Shown here in pieces: positions 1 through 9,144 of a stretch of DNA of 64,000 nt (positions are counted from its first letter, which is position 1; each line of letters opens with the position of its first letter). This DNA comes from Dacryopinax spathularia. Its lineage: Eukaryota; Basidiomycota; Dacrymycetes; Dacrymycetales; Dacrymycetaceae. The notes under the pieces were generated by a model. The model did not search any database and was not told the origin of the DNA. It saw only the letters and a list, made by a program, of their open reading frames with translations. Made by a program: the position numbers and the translations under genes. Location: positions 558,001-622,000 of the forward strand of contig JBBPFI010000003.1 in NCBI GenBank assembly GCA_037974965.1, in the 5' to 3' direction.

Positions 1-853
1 GTATGAGCAGTAGGAGCGGCGTGCAGAGTAGGTTGGCGTAGGAGGGGCGAGGTGGATGAGGTTGCGGTCAGGGACGACGTGGACGACGACGACGACGCAA
101 GGGACGTCGACGACGACGACGCAAGGGACGTCGACGACGACGAGATATTCGCAAGTTTCACAACTTGCGTACGCAAGTCCGCACTATCTTCCCTTCTGTC
201 CTGCTCTCTTCAGACTGCTTTTGCAGCACGTCCTTTGGCTGACTAGCGGCATGATGTTGGACACTCTTGCAGTCCTCGAGGGCCGAAGATGGATGACGGG
301 AATGACTGGTTGAAGCGGCCAATCTTTGAGCGACGACATAGGTCTCGAGTCCGCGATGACCGCCTTGGCGACCACTAAACGGGATGTGAGACCTGTTCGC
401 ATCGGTGATTGCTCAACCTCTCTTGCGGTACCGTCATGATCGAACTCGCCATGAAGCTGGGCAACGCGAAAGCTTCACCATACCGACATGTAAGTTAGGT
501 GGTCGGCAAACGAATTAATGTAGAATTTTTTGTAGACCGACATGGCGTTGTCTGAGGTTACTCCGGCAACAGGACCATCGTCCCAAGCCGGAACGAGGGG
601 ACAACTTCTTGCCACGGTCACCAGTGGCACGACGGACGACATCTGTTCTCCAGTCTCATTGGTCTGCCGCGATATTTTGTGAAGGTAGGAATCGGGTTCT
701 GGGGCCTTCTTTGTTTTCTCGTACCAGTGCACGACGATCAGTGGCTCGTCTATTGCGAGACTGTCCGTGTGGTTCCAGACCAGTGGCTTGTGTGCTCGAA
801 AGACAAGCCGGACTTGAGCGGCTTGTAGCCCTGAGCGACATGTTAGATCGGGG
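1..853. other. gene-poor flank with short tandem repeat
   Basis: No convincing gene is visible. A tandem repeat at about 78-145 has a 24-bp unit built of GAC triplets followed by a short CAAGGGACGTC segment; it reads as an Asp-rich string in one frame but lacks any recognisable protein context. The left end of the neighbouring transposon may lie here or outside the window. I searched by eye for the arm GAGTGGCGAAAC and did not find it. Confidence 0.5.
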
Positions 854-3781
854 CTAAGGCAGGCCGGGTCCGCATTCCGCGAGACAAATAAGCCGCTCAC
901 CGTCCAGAGTCTCCATACTGGCAACTTTGGGATCAACGACCAACAAGACTGGATCATATTGGGCTTCTTCTGGCAACATCGCTATCGCTCGTTTGTTCAT
1001 GCTCGTGCCGATATTTCGAACATCTCGTCGTGACGGTTTCGCTCGAATAGTGCGAATACCTCCTTTGCCGAACTGCTCGTCTAACTTTGGCAGATGTATG
1101 CGGAATTGAAGCCATACATCTAGAAAATCGAATCGAGCGGGAAGGACGTAACTGGCAGGAACCGAGGGTCTACGACGTCCTGTATGCGCAGTACCGGGTG
1201 GAAGGCTCTTCATGTACCAGTAAATAGTAAGCTGCTCGCGAAGATCGGGAAGAGAGAACAGTTCGGCCACTTGTTCAAGGGTATAACGTTCGAGATGGCC
1301 CTTCTTGGCGACTTGTATTGGCGACTTGCCCAGCAAGGACAGATGTTGGGAAGCTGAGGCGGAACTGTCGACCATTTCTTCATGGCTACAAGCTCTGTCG
1401 ACGGCAGGATCGGTCGGCCCGAAGCCATTATCGTCCGTCTGGTTATCGCTACACTGTAGGTCGAACTCCTCTTCATGCCACTGCTGGGTTCGCCAACCAA
1501 GATAGGCACCGAACTGATGTACTTTCTCTTGCCGATTCAGCCAAGTGACCATCTGACGACAGTATGATTTCTTGTTGGTTGCCTTGTACGCCTTTTTCGC
1601 ATAGTCGATGTGATAGCGCTCAGTGGTCTCAGTGTTGTAATTGTCCGTCGTACCGAGGCGACTGATAGTCCCTCTCCAATGTTCCAGGTTATGCAGCTTC
1701 TGGACGCGGAAGTGGTGTATTGTTCCGTTCTTTCCTTTTCGTGCGCCGTTGCGGATGAACACCTTCCGGTTCTGGAAGTAGCGGTTCTTGTACACATCGA
1801 GAAGTCCCAGTGTGGTGGACGTATGGCTGCTGTATTGGGCCATCTGAATGAAATCCAGATGCGCTCGAAGGGTCCTGACGGCTTGTGGCTCCATTCCTTC
1901 GGCTCCCAATACAGACGCAAGAATGATTCGCTGAAGATCGCGATGTAGACGTCCTGTCCACTGCGAGATTTTGCTGACCCCGTGACGCCAATCCCGCATG
2001 CCCGTCATCCTCGGAAGCGCCATCACCCGGCGGTCTATCTCCTCCATAGTCACGGTATTGAACACCCACTGCGCGGTGTGATCGAAAAAGCCCTTATGCA
2101 AGCCGTGGAGCACGTCTTGCGTCAAAACAGAACATATGTCGAAGCAGGGCAGACTTTCCCAGAACGGATTTTCAACGCCGTTTAGGCCTGCAGCCTGACA
2201 AAGCTGGAGGAATCGATAGCTGCTGGCCCTGGGATTATCGGCTCTGATCTGCTTGAGGGTGGAGAGAATCCAGGCGCCAGACCGAGCAGGAAACCGTTTC
2301 GTTGTCTCATCCAGCCCGTGCCCTTTGGCCATACACGAGACACACGCTGTTTGACTCAAACCGGCGAGCATCAGCTGTTCTTGGAGGTCGGCAGCCCATG
2401 CGGCTATGCGTGCGACGACGAGAAGTATATTGCCGTCAGGATCCACCATTGGAACAGGTTGGAGCGCGAGGGTCTCCAGGGGCTTGATGACTATCTTCAT
2501 GCATGCATGCCACATGCGTCGATTGAGCAGCCCCTGAATAGCCTTCGTCTCGCTTTTTCCTCCGGATACATGGGTGAAGGTTTCGGTCGGCATGTAGGCG
2601 AGTAATACCCAAGCCCTGCGACTGGGCTTGGAGCGAATATCCTTAGCGATGGAACCAATCGTCAGGTATATTGGATGAACGGACTTGTCGCCCGAAAAGT
2701 TGGTGAGATGCGTCTTGTCTGAGCTTAGAACGATCGGGATAAACGTTACGTTGGAATCCAAGCTGGCCTGGGCAATGAACACGTCAGACATCGCTAGAAA
2801 AGGCAAAGGAAGGAAGCAGACCTGCACTTGACAGCAGTAGTCTGCGGTGAGCATTTCATTCACAATTCTAACCCGCCTTCTTTCGTCTGTGAATACCAAC
2901 GACGGCTCCAACAGAACGGACCCAGAGAATGTTGGATTCCCTAGGAGATACCGAACACAATCGACTGGGTTACGATAGAACAGTTCCCGGGGTTCCCCGG
3001 GTGCCTCGTCCAGCGTCACGATCTCGCTCCGCCATTCCGGACCGCCAGGCAGCTTATCGACTTTACTGAGAAGTTCTCGCGCATTGCGAAATGAAACGGG
3101 ATGAGCCCGAACCTAACAGAAAGTGCGTGAGAAGAATATCGTCTGGACGATGAGCATACTCACATAGGCGCTCTGTAGGAATTGATCAATGTCGTGCATA
3201 GACAGAGGTGCCTTGAGGAGGAATGCGGCCAGCTCCCACTCCTCGCAATCGGGGAATGGGAAGAATGGATTAGACGGCTCCTTCTCTCCAGCCTTGAAAG
3301 CCTCCCATCTTGTGTTCATGTGCCCGAAAATCTTCTCGTCCGGATCACCGGGCAAGTACGTGCGGTAGGCGCGATCAGCGCTCGCTGCTGGTGCGCTGGG
3401 ATAACATGGCTCTCGGCTGTGAGGCTGTCGGGAGGCACCGACCTCTTCCCCAAGTCCAGGCCCATCGTTGGCGTCCCTTCCCGTCGGCGCTGGATTTCGT
3501 TCCTCTCCGTCCGAGAACCGGTCCGCGGGCTGAAACCATCGCACCTCGTCTCCCATCACGTTGTCATATTCTTCATGTGGCTCCGACTCAGATTCGAACT
3601 CCCAAAAATCGTCCTGAAGCATTTCGTGTTCGGGAAGAGGTGCGTGGAGGATATCCGTCATCCATTTCCGGCAGGAAGCAGCGTTACTTAGGTGTGCCGA
3701 TAGACCGCATTCGCCGCTGCAGATTCGCCCACATGTTACATTCGGACAAGCCAAAGGATTGGGAATCTGTTTCACAGACAT
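854..3781 (-). CDS. Plavaka family transposase
   Basis: About 958 residues in two exons. An intron at 3113-3163 (GTGAGT...TTAG on the minus strand) joins the frames cleanly. The first exon begins with a CPNVTCGR-type C2H2-like finger typical of the N-terminus of these proteins. The second carries family hallmarks: CVRYLLGNPTF, IVLSSDKTHLTNF, the run HPIYLTIGSIAKDIR, and a CVSCMAKGHG Cys cluster. Downstream blocks around DVLHGLHKGFFDH and TTERYHIDYAKKAYKATNKK are also conserved in this group. The protein would bind the element ends and catalyse cut-and-paste transposition in the nucleus. The frame is open from the zinc finger to the C-terminus, so it is potentially functional. The start is the ATG preceding SVKQIPNPLACP. 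Confidence 0.85.
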
Positions 3782-4310
3782 GAGAACTTCTTCTGCGCTC
3801 GGCGATATAGATAAGGCACCTTAGAAAAGCGAGAATAGTCAAGCAGTAGTCTGAGAGTGAGTGACGGCAATGGCAACGGTTCAAGTTGACGTTGAGTTGA
3901 ACCCAGTCAGGGTGGCGCAACTCCCGATTCCTCCGGCTGTTTCGCCACTCAATTCATAGTACCAACTCGAACTTCAGGGACCCTACTTCACCACCGAGCC
4001 CGATTTAGTCATCATTGCTCATTCCTCAGCGAGCGAGGTGATGAAAGCTGCGAAGGATTGCTGAGGCTTGAATAGATCTCAATTCCAATAATCAAACAGG
4101 AACGCTTTGCAGGAACGGGATTGCTTGGAACAAACGTTTCCAGGGCCAGGTCGGCAATGAAGCTGACCACGCCGCAAAGTAAGCTTGACAGACCATTTGT
4201 TACCCGTGCGTAGTACTACATACGAGACCGGGTTACAAAGCGTAATACTACCCATACTACCCATAATCGGCTGCGAACAATCGGTCGATGATATCAAGGG
4301 GCGTGGATCC
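3782..4310. other. intergenic, transposon 5' flank
   Basis: Contains the 41-bp palindrome listed separately at 3910-3950. The rest shows no coding signal that I can support. Confidence 0.5.
3910..3950. repeat. 41-bp palindromic cassette, copy A
   Basis: Left arm GGGTGGCGCAAC and right arm CTGTTTCGCCACTC are imperfect inverted repeats. The same layout with the same overall length recurs at 8930-8970: the 14-base right arm is identical and the left arm agrees at 10 of 12 positions, while the centre differs. It sits 129 bp upstream of the transposase start codon. It may be a transposon end, a transposase binding site or a separate small palindrome. Confidence 0.7.
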
Positions 4311-5040
4311 TCAAACAGTGATAGGTTGCGCACCAGCAAACCCAGAACTCCCGTTTCCCCCATTGGACCCTCCGCTCGGACCGTTGCCGTCACCGCTAGT
4401 AGGTCCGTCCCCATCGCCGTCCTCATCCCCATCGCCGTCCTCTTCCGCCTCCGAGCTCTCCAGAATGTGCTGAAGATCAGGATCATAGTAAAAGTGCCTC
4501 GTCGAGATATGGCGCCCATTAATGTCTGTGAGTTGAACCGTGTAGTGCAGATCGTCGCCGTGAGTGTGGGAGCCCGTCCTGTCAACTCGTCTGAGATCAT
4601 ACTTGCTTATGGAAGTAACACGGACATACCTGAACGAAACCCTTCCGATAACGCGATTACGCCATGTGCCGTTGCTCCGCGCGAGAATGGCTCGGATCTG
4701 CGCGATAGCATGCGCCGTGAACTCGGGATCCGAGCTGCAGTGATCCTATCAGCTAACATTTGCAGAAGCACGCAGACAGGACGTACGCATGGACTTCGGT
4801 AGGGTGCTGCACAGAGAAGACTGGAGCCGCAGGGTTCACGCCGACGATTTCGAAAACCGTCCAAGTTTGTGGTGCGCCCCTCAATGAGCGACCAGTAGTT
4901 TGGCGGGCGTTTCGGATGTTCGTGGTTGACCAGCTGTCAGACAGCCGGTTGAGCCGCCCACGAACGTAGGCCACCCATTCGAGCCAGTTACTGTGCGCGT
5001 TAGGGCGTTTGGAGCGCTTTCCCTTGGTGCCGTTACCCAT
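4311..5040 (-). CDS. small hypothetical protein
   Basis: I do not recognise this protein. Three exons join well. Exon 1 begins MGNGTKGKRSKRPNAH and includes VFEIVGVNPAAPVFSV. A GTACGT-donor intron near 4740-4793 and a GTATGT-donor intron near 4580-4630 keep the frame open. The third exon runs through HGDDLHYTVQLTDINGRH and YYDPDLQHILESSE to a low-complexity Asp/Gly/Ser tail (DGDGDEDGDGDG) and stops after QPITV. The predicted size is about 215 residues. The basic N-terminus and acidic Gly-rich C-terminus suggest a soluble protein; no membrane segment or catalytic motif is visible. It lies between a transposon and a degenerate kinase, so it may be lineage-specific. Confidence 0.55.
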
Positions 5041-5737
5041 ATCGACGAAGTGGGGAGAGCAGGGATGATCAGAGGGTGAGTTAGAGCCTCCTTTAAGGGT
5101 TAATAGCGGCTTCGGAGGCTATGCTTTGCGCAGCGTGGCCACGACGCGCCGGCCACTCGCAGGCAAACCGCCAGATTGCCAGCGAGTAATTGCATCAGAT
5201 ATTCTGTGACGAGTTCAGTGGAAGATACACGCTTCTCCGCCATTGTTTTGTGGCAGGATCGAGTCAGCAATCAACGAAAGCACGCTGCCAGAATCGTTCA
5301 GCAGCAAGTCGAAGTCAGCTATTGCTCCAGATTTGAGCATCTCATCTTCGCCATCGTCAAGTTGCCAGCATCCCGTAAGAAGGGATAGAAGCCAGACCAG
5401 AATGGGGAAGCTAGCCAGAGGTACGGTACAAAGGTGGGGCTGTTCGCGGACCGCGTGGACCAGCTCCTGCGATATCAGGTTCCTGGAATCTAACTCCGTC
5501 AAGGTCTGATACATTTCGGGTGCGCCGGCACGCCATCCCCTCACCCTGGCCTGCTGACATAGAGCTACGGTAGATTGCCGCTGACCTTGTGGCACCCTCT
5601 GCTTTTGGGCTTATGGCAAATGGAACAGCCCCCGATGGGTCCCGTCCTGCCTCCCATCACGACCACCTTATCTCCTCACTCCTTACCAGCAAACCAGCTC
5701 TCACTCTCACATCACTACGCTTCTCTACTCTTACGAC
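5041..5737. other. intergenic; weak minus-strand ORF
   Basis: A 126-codon open frame on the minus strand (5215-5595) contains a hydrophobic stretch (ASFPILVWLLSLLTGCW) and some plausible acidic helices, but no family resemblance and no splice context. I regard it as possible but unproven. The rest appears to be promoter of the downstream kinase, CT-rich just before its ATG. Confidence 0.3.
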
Positions 5738-7517
5738 ATGTCTGCGAAAGCTAGCGGCCGCACAACGAACGTCTTAACAAGCATCTCCCATTTGGCTCAG
5801 GCGTTGCTCGCCGCACGAAACCGCCGAACAAGCAGGGATCTTGAATGCGATCGACTGGACGAGCTCCCGGAAGAGCTCTCCGTGATAGAGAGTCAGTTAT
5901 TTCAGCACGGTTACGACTATTGCCCTATCCGCTTCGGTATGGAGCTCCAAGGAGGCCGATACATCATCCTTCGCAAGCTGGGCTGGGGCCTGTTCGGCAT
6001 GGTGTGGCTGGTTGAGAACCTTGGGCAAGTGCCGCTCGACTCATCTGAAGAAGCTTGCCTAACCCCCTGTCAGCGAAGATGCTGCGACCGAGCGGTTCCG
6101 TGCAGTGAAGGTTCTGCGTGCAGAAGATGTGCGCGCGGAACTGCTGTACAAGGAGGTCAAGGTCTTAAAGAGGATAAGAGCAGCAAATCAGGCTCATCCC
6201 GGACGCGCCCACGTCATCCAACTTATCGACGACTTCAAGATTCAAAGCCTGCTTGGGGAGCATGTTGCTATGGTTTTCGAAGCCTGTGGGCAGTCTTTGA
6301 ACCCCCAATGGACTTGCTTGCTCTCTGTTGAGACGCTACGCGATATTTTCAAGCAAGTGCTCCAAGCGCTCGATTACATCCACACCTGCTGCGGCGTCAT
6401 CCACACAGGTACGTACGCGGTCGATCTGCAGGCCTCACACTCACAAGAATGAACAGATATCAAGCCCTCGAACATACTTCTTGCCATAGAAGATCCTAAA
6501 GTAATCACTAAACAGATCGCTTGCGATCCAGCTCGGCTTCTTGCCAACATACGCATTCGTAATCAGAACGGAGATACAGCAGAAGTACCCATTGCGCCAT
6601 CCCAACCTATTGCTGTACCAATCAGTAACAGCAGACTGAAAATCCGTCTTGCTGATTTCGGAATGGGCATGTAGAGTCTCCCGGATATGCTTTTCGGAGT
6701 GCTCATATGGACACAGCTGATTGGTCAGCGGGAACGCACCGCACAGTTGTGTTAGGGAGGTTGCTGAGACCCCCAGAGGTATTTCTGCACGGAGCTTGGA
6801 ACGAGAAGGTGGATATCTGGACGGCCGCGTGCTTGGTGCGTACCTTTCCTGATTGGGCGAAGCGGGATACTCAATTTCATGGCGGAAGATCGTCGAGCTC
6901 ATGGATGGCAGTCCATTGTTCTCGTGGAAGGAGACCAGGAACTGCACAGGAGAACAACGATATATCGCTACCATGATGCAGCACGTGGGCCCCATGCCGC
7001 AAGAGCTTCTGGCCTCCTGCGGCAGGAGCAATGAGTTCTTTGATAACCACGGTACTTCTCTCCGTGTCGTTCGTTCCTCTGATACGCTGACAAGGCGACA
7101 GGCCGGCTCCTGCACCCGCCAGGACATATGAAGTTAGCGAGCATCAAGAAGCGGCTTTGGAGGAAGCACGAGACTATGAGCCCACGCAGTGTCGACTTGC
7201 TGGAATCCCTTGTTTTAGGCATGATGCGTCCTTTGCCAGATGAGCGATTATCTGCTGCCGAAGCGCTGCAGCACGAGTGGTTTTCCCTACCACCCAAGGA
7301 GCACTTCAAGCCTCTCGACGTCGCTGCTCAGGTTGAGCAGGCTCCTCCCGTCGAAGCGGAAGCGGCACTTCCGCTGAAGCCTTCTGCCCCGGAAGACCAG
7401 TCTAAAGCCGTCGCCGCCGAGCAGCCTTCGCCAGCCGAAGAAGCGATATCGCGGCTGGAACCTTCTGCGCCGGGAGACGTCTCTGCCATGATTGCGGACA
7501 CCAATAAATTGGCCTGA
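5738..7517 (+). pseudogene. SRPK-like serine/threonine kinase, frame broken at DFGN
   Basis: The protein resembles fungal SR-protein kinases. It has a glycine-loop region (GRYIILRKLGWGLFGMVWL), the ATP-lysine in AVKVLRAEDV and a catalytic loop HTDIKPSNILL split by an intron (donor after CACACAG). Then come LADFG, LLRPPEVFLHGAWNEKVDIWTAACL and an HEWF C-lobe end. Introns can be placed near 6034-6097, 6411-6458, 6841-6888 and 7052-7100. After GATTTCGGA the frame must shift: reading one base back gives N-G-H-V-E-S-P-G-Y and stays open to PPEV, and SRPK proteins normally have DFGN or DLGN here. No GT-AG intron repairs this without deleting the activation segment. So it is probably a pseudogene with a one-base deletion at about 6660-6664, or a sequencing error. 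The tail has a duplicated PSAPED/PSAPGD block. Confidence 0.65.
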
Positions 7518-7761
7518 AAAATCTTGCGGTTCGCGATTTGTATCATAGTGCGTGCTGATGCATTTTGTAATACTCATGCATACTACACTGCTTTTACAAG
7601 ACCTGCTCGCGATGTCCATCACTGTGCTTGCATTTCATTGTCCCTGCCATTCCACTTCTCAAGTGACCCGAATCCATCCAGTACCTACCTGCAGTCTTCA
7701 CTGTCTGTCCAGATGTATGCGCGTGGAATTGTCGCGTATAGTAGGACGGAGCTGTTGTGTC

Positions 7762-8778
7762 TCATGATTCTGTAATCGAGCGTACAACCTCCCATTTATT
7801 TGGGTCGTCCTCGCTAAGACCGCCCAGCCATTGGTAATCTAGGCCTTCCCCAGTCCAGACGTCGTGGACAGCGAATATCGTCAGATGCGGGAAGAAGCCC
7901 CGCAGTCGAGTGGCCAGCGTATAGTCGTCCATGGAGAGTGCTTCGGTAGGCAAATCGATATCAAGAAACAATGCAACGAGGTTTTGCAAGGGGGCGAGAT
8001 GCCTGAGCGCCGTGAAGCTGCCGAAGTATGCATATGTCTCATGAAAGTGAGCCTGAGTTTGAGTATCTAAGCAAATGAGATTCACCTGTTCATTGTCGTC
8101 TTCAATTTCGATTTGCAGCATTCGCAAATGCGAGGCACCTGCGAAGAGAGCAGATGCCATGGTCTCAAACATCTCACATGACTCGGTCTTCAGCTTGAGC
8201 ACACGAAGCGTGGAGCACCTCGATATCTTCAACCCAAGATCAATGCTAATCTGTTCATCCTTGAGATCAGAAAGCAGGACAGCGCCCTCGATTGCGCGGC
8301 CGGGCATGAGGAGAGCAACCAGCGACGGCGTTCCGCATATAGTCGTCAGTTTGGGGAGAAATGACGAGCTAGCGTAGTTCGCGATGAGAGTTTCGAGAAC
8401 GCTTGACATGCTTTCTTCAACGGCCAGGGATTCCAGGTTTGTCATGAGACACATAGCTCGGAATGCCATCAGAGAAAGAGCGACCGCAGTAAGAGTAGAA
8501 TCCTCCGTGCTCATCACCATCGCCGTGAAGTCCTGGACCATGAGAGCACGATCGGGGATTTGCATTATGGTGCGATACAGCTTGATCTGAGCAGCTAGAG
8601 GATGATGCCGTTTGTGGTTAATGTAGGTCATAGGTGACTTGTAAAGCAGATAACGAGTGCAGACGAAGAGGTCATAGCACGTCATGGAGAGAGCTGCCAA
8701 GGTGCGGCCGTCGCCCCACAAGTCGACGATATCAGCGATCCTGAACAGCATATCGAGAGGTAGAGCAGGCATCGACAT
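7762..8778 (-). CDS. F-box-like/LRR-like protein
   Basis: An intronless frame of 338 residues. The N-terminus MSMPALPLDMLFRIADIVDL, followed by TLAALSMTCYDLF and a Tyr/Leu-rich turn, is the layout of the F-box-like domains common in mushroom proteomes (LP..l...I...l...L..l...C). The remainder has leucine-rich helical segments (STLRVLKLKT, LRHLAPLQNLVALFLD, FFPHLTIFAVHD) consistent with an irregular leucine-rich repeat fold. Such proteins usually act as substrate adaptors of SCF ubiquitin ligases, but the family is so expanded in basidiomycetes that no specific substrate can be proposed. The start chosen is the first ATG. It is convergent with the kinase gene, about 245 bp apart. Confidence 0.6.
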   Translation of the reverse strand: MSMPALPLDMLFRIADIVDLWGDGRTLAALSMTCYDLFVCTRYLLYKSPMTYINHKRHHPLAAQIKLYRTIMQIPDRALMVQDFTAMVMSTEDSTLTAVALSLMAFRAMCLMTNLESLAVEESMSSVLETLIANYASSSFLPKLTTICGTPSLVALLMPGRAIEGAVLLSDLKDEQISIDLGLKISRCSTLRVLKLKTESCEMFETMASALFAGASHLRMLQIEIEDDNEQVNLICLDTQTQAHFHETYAYFGSFTALRHLAPLQNLVALFLDIDLPTEALSMDDYTLATRLRGFFPHLTIFAVHDVWTGEGLDYQWLGGLSEDDPNKWEVVRSITES

Positions 8779-9144
8779 CTGAGGGATGTTGGCAAGCGAC
8801 TCTTGAAAAAGATGTAGCGAAGAGAGGATGCGTAAGAGAGTGTACTATGTGTCAGATCTACGCGTTACTCGCCGGACGATATGAAGAACGCGTCTCATAC
8901 CGAGTCACGAGCCATCACGGAAGCATTTAGAGTGGCGAAACAGGGATAGGACGTGCCTGTTTCGCCACTCTCGGGTCACGTGGAGTGGCGAAACACCACC
9001 ACTCTCGCCAACTCATCGTTAGTAGTTACATTGTTCCTATTTATGCTGAGTCGCCCCTACCACCTTTATACTTAACTTATACCCCCTTGAGCACGTCTAC
9101 ATCGAGTGTATGCGTCTCTTATACCACCTTTCAACGTCACCATC
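8779..9144. other. divergent promoter region with palindromes
   Basis: Separates the F-box-like gene (-) from the JmjC gene (+). It contains the perfect hairpin at 8929-8971 and a further half-site GAGTGGCGAAACA at 8983-8995, then AT-rich sequence (TTTATACTTAACTTATAC near 9065-9082) that may be the core promoter of the JmjC gene. Confidence 0.55.
8929..8971. repeat. perfect 16-bp inverted repeat (cassette copy B)
   Basis: AGAGTGGCGAAACAGG at 8929-8944 is followed by an 11-nt spacer and its exact reverse complement at 8956-8971. The inner 41 bp (8930-8970) match the cassette at 3910-3950 in length and in both arms. A third forward half-site GAGTGGCGAAACA lies at 8983-8995. The stem could form a hairpin or bind a dimeric protein. 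It may be a collapsed transposon (two ends, no body) or an operator-like element. Confidence 0.8.

Larger units (their letters stand above)
854..3950 (-). mobile_element. Plavaka-type DNA transposon (right part and transposase)
   Basis: A class II element of the Plavaka group (CMC superfamily), which is abundant in Agaricomycetes. The transposase frame looks intact on the minus strand. The side upstream of its start codon reaches a 41-bp imperfect palindrome at 3910-3950, which ends in CTGTTTCGCCACTC and could be the terminal or subterminal inverted repeat. The matching left end was not found between position 1 and the stop codon, so the true boundaries are unknown. An undisturbed frame suggests recent insertion or continued selection. 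Confidence 0.7.

Noticed and set aside
77-143. CRISPR-like array
   Set aside because: Direct tandem units without unique spacers, and the host is eukaryotic.
475-957. 160-codon minus-strand ORF at the left edge
   Set aside because: It overlaps the transposase 3' end in another frame and has no family resemblance.
3585-3600. AGATTCGAACTC, resembling a tRNA B box
   Set aside because: It lies in the transposase coding exon and no A box or acceptor stem accompanies it.
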